A stretch of 64,000 nt of DNA from Mongoliitalea daihaiensis (GTDB lineage Bacteria; Bacteroidota; Bacteroidia; Cytophagales; Cyclobacteriaceae). The stretch is from assembly GCF_021596945.1 (NCBI RefSeq), contig NZ_CP063779.1, positions 3,632,001 to 3,696,000 of the forward strand, written 5' to 3'. A program made the position numbers and the translations under genes. The notes under the pieces were generated by a model that was given only the letters and a program-made list of their open reading frames with translations, did no database searches and was not told where the DNA came from. Below are positions 1 through 7,333 of this stretch, in pieces (the first letter of the stretch is position 1; each line of letters opens with the position of its first letter).

Positions 1-785
1 TCTACAGCTGCTTTATCACCGATATCATAGGCATCTAATAAGCGATAGTAGGTTTCCTGAGGAAACTTAGCGTCAATCGGAAGATAGACGGAATCGCTTT
101 CATCCGAACCAGGCATTTTGACAGCAAATTCAACCCGCTCTGCACTTCCAGGCTTCACTGCCACATTCAAGGCGTACTGATCGGGTGAAAGGATATTTTC
201 CAAAATGCTTTGCAACTGATACTCCCCTAACACTCCCCTACTCTTCACATTACTCAATACCCGTTTTAAATCCCCTACTCCCGTAGCCAATTGCTGCATT
301 TCTCCTAAGCCTTTTTGAACAATCAGTAACTGTTTGGTAACAATCTCAAATGATTGTCCTAAACGAGTTTCCAAAGTTTTTTGGAGTTTTTCATCGACGG
401 TTTCCCTCATTTTCTCCAATTGTTGCTCAGTACTGCTGAGAAGCTTTTCTTGCTTCAGGATAAGTTCTTGAAATTTTTCCCGCTGCAATTCATTAAATTC
501 CTTTACATTTTCTCGGAACAGGATACCAAACTCGGCTATTGATTGTTGTTGCTCTTTACTTTGAGCCCGCAATTGATCGAAAACAAGGGAAAATTGCTGC
601 ACAATACTTCCTTGGATTTCCGTACGGTTGGCTTGCGCTTGTTGTGCCAATGAACTACTCAATTCCTGCAAGCGTGACTCTAAGTCCCGTTTATCGGCAT
701 TTTTACGAAGCAATAGAAAATACAGCCCAGCATTCAAAAGGATGAGCATTAATAACAAAACAGGCGTTAACAAATCAAGGGACAT
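1..785 (-). CDS. rmuC: DNA recombination protein RmuC (5' part; gene runs off the left edge)
   Basis: Reading back from an ATG at 785 gives 261 residues open to the window edge. The protein starts with one membrane segment (about residues 5-24), then a long charged, glutamine- and glutamate-rich coiled coil (about 26-150), then the start of the conserved RmuC nuclease-like domain (GVLGEYQLQSILENIL, and further on LPIDAKFPQETYYRLL). RmuC family proteins are thought to limit sequence inversions between short inverted repeats; the biochemistry is poorly defined. The C-terminal part of the domain lies outside the window. The start overlaps the 3' end of the upstream hydrolase gene by 11 bp, so the two are probably co-transcribed. 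Confidence 0.92.
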   Translation of the reverse strand, partial: MSLDLLTPVLLLMLILLNAGLYFLLLRKNADKRDLESRLQELSSSLAQQAQANRTEIQGSIVQQFSLVFDQLRAQSKEQQQSIAEFGILFRENVKEFNELQREKFQELILKQEKLLSSTEQQLEKMRETVDEKLQKTLETRLGQSFEIVTKQLLIVQKGLGEMQQLATGVGDLKRVLSNVKSRGVLGEYQLQSILENILSPDQYALNVAVKPGSAERVEFAVKMPGSDESDSVYLPIDAKFPQETYYRLLDAYDIGDKAAV

Positions 786-1812
786 GGCTGAAATATTTTG
801 GACTGTTAAGGTAGTCCGTATCCAGCTGTATGCCTAGAAAAGATAAATAATCTATGACAGTCTCTGTCGGGATTTCTTCCATTGGAACATGACCGGCCGA
901 TGGATATACTTTTAATGTGGATTGGGGTAATTTGGCATGCATGGCCTCCCCTGCTCTTAAAGGAATCCAAGAGTCCAAGGCTCCCCACATAATCAATACA
1001 GGCATAGTAATGTTATCCCATTCGATATCATAGGGTTTGCGGGTAGTCAATCGCTCCAATGTTGCCTGCCGATTACCTTCACGCAACATCATGTCGTAAT
1101 AGCGTGCTACCATTTCGTCCGTGATTTTGCTTTCATCCCCAAAAACTTGCTTCAAATTCATTTTGAACAAAAACTTGGGTGTAAACTTGGTAATCATTTT
1201 CCCAAAAATAGGATGCTTCACCAAAGAAAAAATGGAAAAACTGGAGTTTCGCTCATTTTTTACCGCAGGCTTCGATTCGGAAGTCTCAGCGGGTCTTGGT
1301 GTACTCGGTGCACCGGCAGCATCTACTAAATTGAGCGTCAAAATTCGTTCAGGATGATCAGAAGCCATTTTCAGGGCTACTGCACCCCCCATTGAATTAC
1401 CTGCTATGTGAAATTCTTCTATCCCTAACTGGTCGGCTATTCTAAGAACCAAGCTAGCATAATCGGCAATTCCATACCGCTGCAAAGCATCTGGACCCGT
1501 CAATCCATGACCTGGCAAATCCATGGAGATGGTCATGAAATAAGGACTCAAATCCTCTTCCCACGCTGTCCAAGTATGAAGAGATGCAAAACTGCCATGA
1601 ATCAAAAAAATTGGTTCTCCCTCCCCTTTAACACGAACATGGACATTGATGTCATCTACTTTCAGGAAATAAGAACTTTCATCCGTATACTTTTCCAATA
1701 ACTGCACGAGAGGCTTGTCTTTTGAATAAAACACCATTAAAATAGCTGCTATTAAAATCAAAATCACAAGTATGGAATATGCAACGCCTTTTAAAATCCG
1801 TTTGAAGAGCAT
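775..1812 (-). CDS. Membrane-anchored alpha/beta-fold hydrolase
   Basis: The protein has 345 residues from the ATG at 1812; a TTG at 1860 would add 16 residues that do not look like a signal, so the ATG is preferred. An N-terminal membrane anchor (about residues 7-29) is followed by an alpha/beta-hydrolase domain. It shows the oxyanion HG motif (HGSF, near 72), a nucleophile elbow GNSMGG with Ser near 140, an acid in ALDSW near 282 and a base in AGHVP near 310, so the catalytic triad is complete. The region between the elbow and the acid forms a lid of about 90 residues. The substrate cannot be read from sequence; lipase/esterase or epoxide-hydrolase-like activity is possible. The gene runs into rmuC with an 11-bp overlap. 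Confidence 0.88.
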   Translation of the reverse strand: MLFKRILKGVAYSILVILILIAAILMVFYSKDKPLVQLLEKYTDESSYFLKVDDINVHVRVKGEGEPIFLIHGSFASLHTWTAWEEDLSPYFMTISMDLPGHGLTGPDALQRYGIADYASLVLRIADQLGIEEFHIAGNSMGGAVALKMASDHPERILTLNLVDAAGAPSTPRPAETSESKPAVKNERNSSFSIFSLVKHPIFGKMITKFTPKFLFKMNLKQVFGDESKITDEMVARYYDMMLREGNRQATLERLTTRKPYDIEWDNITMPVLIMWGALDSWIPLRAGEAMHAKLPQSTLKVYPSAGHVPMEEIPTETVIDYLSFLGIQLDTDYLNSPKYFSHVP

Positions 1813-2021
1813 AAGGTTTAAATCTGTGAATGTTCTTGGATACAATTTACCTGTTTGCAAGTTAACTAAATTGGAAAAATAATCCTGAATGGTTTTTCGA
1901 GAGCTTAAAGTTTTTTAAAGATCATTAGCTGCATAGAGTTCTTCTAAGACTAGAAATTTATACAGCTAAGCAAAAGCTGTTTATCATTTTGAAGAAAATT
2001 CGTTGGTAAACAAGTGATTTT

Positions 2022-3119
2022 ATGCATATTTTGCTTGCAAACTTCATATGTTCAAGCACTATGCAAATAGCCTTCTTACTTTGGTCTTTCCTGACTTTCC
2101 AAGATCCAAGCATCCCCGTCCTTAATCTAGATCAGGCTAATCGCCTAGCAAAGTTACCTCTGCATTGTATGCAAACGGAATACCCCAATAAATTGAACCA
2201 AACACTGGCCGATGAATCCTATCTTTTACCTCCTAAAACCTTGCATCCAGCATTTTATGGATGTTTTGACTGGCATTCAAGTGTTCATGGCCATTGGATG
2301 TTGGTAGCCTTGTTGAAACAATTTCCAAACTTAGATGATGCCGTTTTGATTCGTCAAAAGTTGGAAGAAAATATCAGCGCTGAAAATATTCTTCAAGAAG
2401 TGGCATACTTTCATATTCCGCAAAACAGCAGTTTTGAACGTACATATGGCTGGGCTTGGGTACTTAAACTAGCTGAGGAGCTTAATACTTGGAACGATCC
2501 TCTGGCTCGACAGTTGGAAAATAACCTTCAGCCACTTACAGATTTAATGGTTGAAAAATACATAGAATTTCTTCCAAAATTGATTTATCCTATACGAGTA
2601 GGCGAACATACCAATATTGCCTTTGGGTTGAGCTTTGCCTATGACTATGCTAAAACAATGCAGCATCAGCCTCTTCAAACCATTATTGAACAACGGTCAA
2701 AAGACTGGTTTCAGGGAGATACAGACTGTCCATTGGCCTGGGAGCCTAGTGGGTTTGATTTTTTATCACCTTGCTTTCAAGAGTTAGATATTATGAGAAA
2801 AGTATTAGCTCCTTCGGAGTTTGTGGATTGGGCGTATGGTTTTCTTCCTGTCATATTTGAATCGAATTTTTCATGGGAGCCTGGTCGGGTTTCTGACCGA
2901 GCAGATGGAAAATTGGTGCATTTGGATGGAGTTAATTTCAGCCGTGCTTGGGTCATGTATGGGCTGGCAAGAAACTTCCCTGATCTTTTTCCACATCTAA
3001 TTTCATTAGGAGATGCACGCATGAATTTTTCCCTGCCATTCATCGTCGATGATAATTACGAGGGTACGCATTGGCTGGGCAGTTTTGCGATTTATGCCTT
3101 GATTCAACGTCCCCAATGA
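2022..3119 (+). CDS. DUF2891 family protein
   Basis: The protein has 365 residues. An ATG at 2061 (residue 14) may be the true start, since the following stretch (MQIAFLLWSFLTF) resembles a signal segment. The DUF2891 signature is clear: HPAFYGCFDWHSSVHGHWML near residue 84, then Trp/His/Asp-rich blocks such as EPSGFDFLSPC and WEPGRVSDRADGKLVHLDGVN. These blocks suggest an alpha/alpha-barrel resembling glycoside-processing enzymes, but no function is established for the family. The stop overlaps the start of the Nramp-like gene in an ATGA, so the two are translationally coupled. Confidence 0.85.
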   Translation: MHILLANFICSSTMQIAFLLWSFLTFQDPSIPVLNLDQANRLAKLPLHCMQTEYPNKLNQTLADESYLLPPKTLHPAFYGCFDWHSSVHGHWMLVALLKQFPNLDDAVLIRQKLEENISAENILQEVAYFHIPQNSSFERTYGWAWVLKLAEELNTWNDPLARQLENNLQPLTDLMVEKYIEFLPKLIYPIRVGEHTNIAFGLSFAYDYAKTMQHQPLQTIIEQRSKDWFQGDTDCPLAWEPSGFDFLSPCFQELDIMRKVLAPSEFVDWAYGFLPVIFESNFSWEPGRVSDRADGKLVHLDGVNFSRAWVMYGLARNFPDLFPHLISLGDARMNFSLPFIVDDNYEGTHWLGSFAIYALIQRPQ

Positions 3120-4333
3120 AACGTTGGCTGGGAAATATAGGTCCTGGTCCCATCATTGCCGCGGCCTTTATCGGTCCGGGCACGGTCACAATTTGCACCT
3201 TAGCAGGAGTTGAATTTGGATATGATCTATTGTGGGCCCTAGTACTTTCAATTGTTACAACTATAGTCCTTCAAGAAATGGCTGCACGTATTGGACTCAT
3301 CAGTCAAGCGGGGTTGTTAGAAAACCTTACAAAGACGATTAAAGCACCAATACTGAAGTATTTTTCAATTATCCTCGTTATGATTGCCATTGTACTTGGA
3401 AATACTGCATATGAAGCGGGCAATATTACTGGAGGTGCTTTGGGGGCCTCCTTGATAGTACAGCTACCCGTTTTCAAAGTTGCTATTTTCACATTCCATA
3501 CTACCCATTTGATTATGGGAGGAGTGGCTTTTGGTTTATTGATTTCAGGAAATATGTCCGTAATTACCAAATTTCTCACTGGCTTGGTGGTCTTCATGAG
3601 TGGAGCCTTTTTGCTTTCTGCAATCTTCGTCTTTCCTTCTTGGCGCATCTTTCTCAAAGGTTTAGTACCACAGTTTGATCCCTCCAACTTTTTGGTAATT
3701 GTAGCAATTATTGGTACGACGGTGGTTCCTTATAACTTATTTCTTCATGCCTCCCTGGTGGCTAAAAAATGGTCAACTCCAAAAAACTTAAATCTAGTCA
3801 GGAAAGACACCTTTGCCGCCATAATTATTGGAGGTTTGGTTTCTATGGCTATTGTCATTACGGGAGCAAGTCAACAAGGGGGATCTGTAACATCAGCGGT
3901 AGATATGGCCGTTGGCTTAGAGCCATTGCTGGGTACTTTTGCTACTTACTTTATCGCCTTTGGATTGTTTGCAGCTGGATTAACTTCTGCCATGACTGCT
4001 CCCATGGCAGCCGCCTTGGTTGTCTGTGGTAGTTTTGGTTGGAGCACTTCCATCAAAAGCTTGCCTATGCGGTTCAATATGGGCTTAGTTTTGTTGATGG
4101 GACTATTATTTGCTTCGCTTGGTATCCGGCCTGTACAATTAATCACCATTGCTCAGGTAGCCAATGGTATTCTATTACCATTGATCGCTGCTTACCTTAT
4201 TTGGTTAGTCAATAGACCTTCCATGATGGGTTCTTTCAAGAATACCTTTATTCAAAATTTAATTGCAGGTATCATCTGGCTGATCACTCTTATCTTGGGA
4301 GCAGTAAGCTTGTGGAGGATTTTTGGTAATTAA
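3116..4333 (+). CDS. Divergent Nramp-family transporter lacking the usual metal-site motifs
   Basis: The protein has 405 residues from the ATG at 3116, which sits in the ATGA overlap with the DUF2891 gene; longer in-frame starts lie inside that gene and were rejected. It is very hydrophobic with about 11 membrane segments. The first helix reads GPGPIIAAAFIGPGTVT and another (near residues 203-214) reads VVPYNLFLHASLV, so the Nramp/LeuT-like fold is recognisable. In canonical Nramps the first helix has DPGN and the sixth an MPH motif, which supply the metal ligands. Here they are GPGT and VPY, so the usual Mn/Fe site is absent. The transported ion is therefore unknown. Confidence 0.85.
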   Translation: MKRWLGNIGPGPIIAAAFIGPGTVTICTLAGVEFGYDLLWALVLSIVTTIVLQEMAARIGLISQAGLLENLTKTIKAPILKYFSIILVMIAIVLGNTAYEAGNITGGALGASLIVQLPVFKVAIFTFHTTHLIMGGVAFGLLISGNMSVITKFLTGLVVFMSGAFLLSAIFVFPSWRIFLKGLVPQFDPSNFLVIVAIIGTTVVPYNLFLHASLVAKKWSTPKNLNLVRKDTFAAIIIGGLVSMAIVITGASQQGGSVTSAVDMAVGLEPLLGTFATYFIAFGLFAAGLTSAMTAPMAAALVVCGSFGWSTSIKSLPMRFNMGLVLLMGLLFASLGIRPVQLITIAQVANGILLPLIAAYLIWLVNRPSMMGSFKNTFIQNLIAGIIWLITLILGAVSLWRIFGN

Positions 4334-4425
4334 TATTGTTTGTATTTCAACTATTACTTTGATAAACAAAGCATGTAATCAAAGCGCATGACGCGCCATA
4401 GTTATTCTGAAACTGGATATTTTCT

Positions 4426-4433
4426 TATCTTTG
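4426..4433 (+). promoter_or_regulatory. Bacteroidota -7 promoter box (TATCTTTG)
   Basis: The sequence matches the Bacteroidota sigma-factor consensus TAnnTTTG. With a transcription start about six or seven bases downstream, the ATG at 4435 would lie at or before the 5' end of the mRNA. The ATG at 4453 is therefore preferred for the lipoprotein gene. No clear -33 TTTG is seen. Confidence 0.5.
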
Positions 4434-4452
4434 CATGAAATATAAAAAAATT

Positions 4453-4902
4453 ATGAAGCAAATCACTTTCTCCAATTTAGTTGTATTGATTGCAATGTTC
4501 CTCGTTGCTTGTTCCTCTGAGAAAAAAGAAGAAGATAACGAAGAAATCTATGTAGAAGCCAATGTCTATCACCAAAGCAGCCTTGATGCCCGTGAGGAAA
4601 TCATGGAAATTGAAAAGGTATTGAAAGAGCTTGGTATTGAATATGCAGACCTTAAAGAGGAATTGAAAATCTGGGATAAGGAAATCATTGAAGTTCCTGG
4701 GTTTGAACATTCCCATGACGACGAATTTCAGCGTAAATACCACGTTCACAACCGTATGAAGCCATTTTCTGCAGAGGAACACTTGGAATACCAAAAGGCA
4801 ATGAATGCAGAAATAAAGACTTTATTTGACAGTTTCAGATTACTGACTGTTGAAAAGGTAATGGATGATCAAAAGAATGAGGAAGATGAAGGAGACTTAT
4901 AA
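4453..4902 (+). CDS. Small acidic lipoprotein of unknown function
   Basis: The protein has 149 residues. It has a lipoprotein signal peptide ending in LVAC (Cys near 20), then an acidic linker (SEKKEEDNEE) and a charged helical body with a histidine-bearing stretch (FEHSHDDEFQRKYHVHNR). It is probably anchored in a membrane facing the periplasm. I recognise no family. The start at 4453 is chosen over 4435 because the -7 promoter box ends at 4433. A strong inverted repeat follows the gene and separates it from the convergent lipoprotein gene at 5096-5620. Confidence 0.7.
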   Translation: MKQITFSNLVVLIAMFLVACSSEKKEEDNEEIYVEANVYHQSSLDAREEIMEIEKVLKELGIEYADLKEELKIWDKEIIEVPGFEHSHDDEFQRKYHVHNRMKPFSAEEHLEYQKAMNAEIKTLFDSFRLLTVEKVMDDQKNEEDEGDL

Positions 4903-4956
4903 GTCAACTGTCTAAATAATCACCCAAATATTTCTTTGCATTTATTTTTGAAGAAC

Positions 4957-4995
4957 TTTGTGGCTCAAAACTCTCGTGGCATTTTGAGCCACAAA
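4957..4995. terminator. Strong hairpin between convergent genes
   Basis: A perfect 14-bp stem (TTTGTGGCTCAAAA with TTTTGAGCCACAAA) encloses an 11-nt loop. It lies between two convergent lipoprotein genes and could end transcription from both sides, although no long T-tract follows. The wording (TTTGTGGC, CGTGGCA) also resembles the dispersed intergenic repeats at 17.1 and 18.7 kb, so it may be a repeat remnant. Confidence 0.5.
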
Positions 4996-5095
4996 TTTAC
5001 TAGTTCACGAAGAGATAAATTACTAAACAAAGCCTTTTTTCGATAGAAAATCTAATGAACTATCCATGAGAAAGCCTCATTTTTTATCTTTTAAC

Positions 5096-5620
5096 TTACT
5101 CAATGCCACGCAATTCCGGAGCGCACAAACTAATATTGTTTCTATCAAATGCCACCCTACTATTGTCATTGCTTCCCACATTCCCAACAGTCAGATAAAT
5201 ATTGTACTCAGGTCCAGAGTCTGCCAAATGGATTTTAATATGCCCGTCAAAGTTTTTGAAATCTTCAAAAGTCAACACGCGTCCATCCGACAACACATCC
5301 ATTTTTGTGACGCTTCTTAGGGTGCGGATGTCAACCGGATTAAATAAAAATGCAATGGGTGAATCAGCTTGATCATAGCTTCCAAAATGCAAATGAACTG
5401 GGAAGAAATATGGCGTGGCATCTTTAGTTCCATCTAAGGTTATTTCCATTTCCAATTCCCCAGTCACCAACTCTCGCAATGTAGCTACACCTGTATATTC
5501 AAAATCAGAACTTTGAAATAGTTCATAAGTTATTTCATTTCTAGTGTAGCGCCTATCTTCATCTTTGTTGCAGGCATAGAAAATTGAACTGATAAGAAGG
5601 ATGCTGAGTAACTTTTTCAT
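5096..5620 (-). CDS. Lipoprotein of unknown function
   Basis: The protein has 174 residues with a short lipoprotein signal (MKKLLSILLISSIFYAC, lipid-modified Cys at 17). The mature part is predicted beta-rich, with blocks GVATLRELVTGELEMEITLDG and FFPVHLHFGSYDQADSPIAFLFNPVD. The pattern of a short beta-sheet domain with HLHFG is reminiscent of CHRD/Cu-Zn SOD-like folds, but this is only a resemblance. It is transcribed divergently from the DNA ligase gene and convergently with the small lipoprotein at 4453. Confidence 0.7.
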   Translation of the reverse strand: MKKLLSILLISSIFYACNKDEDRRYTRNEITYELFQSSDFEYTGVATLRELVTGELEMEITLDGTKDATPYFFPVHLHFGSYDQADSPIAFLFNPVDIRTLRSVTKMDVLSDGRVLTFEDFKNFDGHIKIHLADSGPEYNIYLTVGNVGSNDNSRVAFDRNNISLCAPELRGIE

Positions 5621-5740
5621 TCGTTTGGTGTTTGTTCAGATATACGCTTGAACAACCATTTTGGTTGAACAGATACAAGTTAAATAAAACTCTTGAAAAG
5701 TAATGTGACTCGGTTCACATTCCCGAGAACTAACTCATTT

Positions 5741-7333
5741 ATGGAAGATTTTGTTGCACTCTTCAATCGTTTGGACCAAAGTAATAAAACAAGCGATAAA
5801 TTACAGGCATTGAGGGGCTATTTTTTAACTGCTAACGAACAAGATAAACTCTGGACATTGGCACTCTTTACGCACAGACGTCCAAAGCGTCAGGTTAATA
5901 CCCGCTTACTGAGAGAATGGTGCTGTGAAGTTGCTCACATACCTGCTTGGCTTTTTGAGGAATCCTATCAGACTGTAGGAGATTTGGCAGAGACTATTTC
6001 CTTGCTATTACCCGCACCATCCGAAACATCCAACAAATCCTTAAGTGAATGGATTGTTTTTTTGATGAATTTGGAAGGATTGGAAGAAGAAGAAAAAAAA
6101 GAACAAATTCTATACGCATGGGAGCGCTTGGAAAAGGAAGAACGGTTCATCTTTACTAAATTGATCACAGGAGGATTTAGAGTAGGCGTCAGTCAGCAGT
6201 TGGTCGTTCAGTCCTTGGCAGATGTCCTTAACCTAGAAAAAACCGATGTCACCCAACGGCTAATGGGTGATTGGAATCCACTTAAAAATAACTTTCATGA
6301 TTTACTCCTAACATCCAATCAATCAGATGATTTATCTCGTCCTTACCCGTTCTATTTGGCCCATCCTGTAGAAGCTTCTTTGATGGAATCCGAGCATCCA
6401 GTCGATTGGCAAGTTGAATGGAAATGGGATGGGATTCGTGGACAACTCATCAAGCGAAAAGGTGAGATTTTCATTTGGTCAAGAGGAGAAGAATTAGTGA
6501 CTGAGAAATTTCCTGAATTGGTGGAAGCCGCCAGCTTTCTTCCTGACAACGTCGTATTGGATGGAGAAATTCTTTGTTTTGAAGGAGCGCTTCCCCTGCC
6601 ATTTGGGATTCTGCAGACACGTATTGGGAGAAAAAATTTGAGTAAAAAAATACTTCAGGAGGCCCCCGTTTCTTTCTTTGCTTATGACCTGCTTGAACTG
6701 GAGGGAAAGGACTTCCGCACCCAAGCATTGACTGTTAGAAGAGCTCATTTAGAGGAGTTGTTGCTAGGAATTCCAACCACTCGCTTACAACTTTCACCAA
6801 CAGTGGAGGCGGAAAGTTGGGCAGCATTGGAAAAAATACGAGAAAGTTCCCGCAAGCGGATGGCTGAAGGATTTATGCTCAAACGCAAAAACTCTCCTTA
6901 TGAAGTAGGCAGAAAGCGGGGCAATTGGTGGAAATGGAAAATTGATCCTTTGACCATCGATGGCATATTGATATATGCACAAAAAGGTCATGGAAGAAGA
7001 GCAGATTTATTCACCGACTTTACCTTGGCTGTTTGGGAAGGTGACAAACTTGTCCCTTTTACAAAAGCCTATTCAGGATTGACCGATGCGGAACTCAAAG
7101 AAGCAGATCAATACATTAAGAAAAACACGGTAGAAAAATTCGGTCCAGTGCGTACCGTCAAACCAGGTTTAGTCTTTGAAATAGCCTTTGAAGGCATTCA
7201 AGAAAGTCCCCGCCACAAATCCGGTATAGCCCTCCGCTTTCCTCGAATCAATCGCTGGAGAAAAGATAAAAACATAACAGAAGCCAATACTTTAGCTGAT
7301 TTAAAAGACTTACTTTCGCTGTATGGAGGATAA
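5741..7333 (+). CDS. ATP-dependent DNA ligase, ligase/helicase repair pair
   Basis: The protein has 530 residues from the ATG at 5741; a TTG 48 bases upstream is less likely because family members start near MxxFxxLF. The N-terminal DNA-binding domain (about 1-190) is followed by the nucleotidyltransferase core. The adenylation motif KWDGIR has its lysine near residue 228, followed by RGEE, LDGEIL, FFAYDLLE, EGFMLKR and WWKWK motifs, then a C-terminal OB fold. It joins nicks using ATP. The stop overlaps the start of the DEXH helicase by 11 bp. This pairing is typical of the bacterial ligase-associated DNA-damage cluster, whose MBL-fold exonuclease and PdeM phosphoesterase genes are not present beside it here. 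Confidence 0.93.
   Translation: MEDFVALFNRLDQSNKTSDKLQALRGYFLTANEQDKLWTLALFTHRRPKRQVNTRLLREWCCEVAHIPAWLFEESYQTVGDLAETISLLLPAPSETSNKSLSEWIVFLMNLEGLEEEEKKEQILYAWERLEKEERFIFTKLITGGFRVGVSQQLVVQSLADVLNLEKTDVTQRLMGDWNPLKNNFHDLLLTSNQSDDLSRPYPFYLAHPVEASLMESEHPVDWQVEWKWDGIRGQLIKRKGEIFIWSRGEELVTEKFPELVEAASFLPDNVVLDGEILCFEGALPLPFGILQTRIGRKNLSKKILQEAPVSFFAYDLLELEGKDFRTQALTVRRAHLEELLLGIPTTRLQLSPTVEAESWAALEKIRESSRKRMAEGFMLKRKNSPYEVGRKRGNWWKWKIDPLTIDGILIYAQKGHGRRADLFTDFTLAVWEGDKLVPFTKAYSGLTDAELKEADQYIKKNTVEKFGPVRTVKPGLVFEIAFEGIQESPRHKSGIALRFPRINRWRKDKNITEANTLADLKDLLSLYGG

Noticed and set aside
5693-5743. TTG start for the DNA ligase
   Set aside because: The ATG at 5741 matches the usual start of the family; the extra 16 residues look non-coding.
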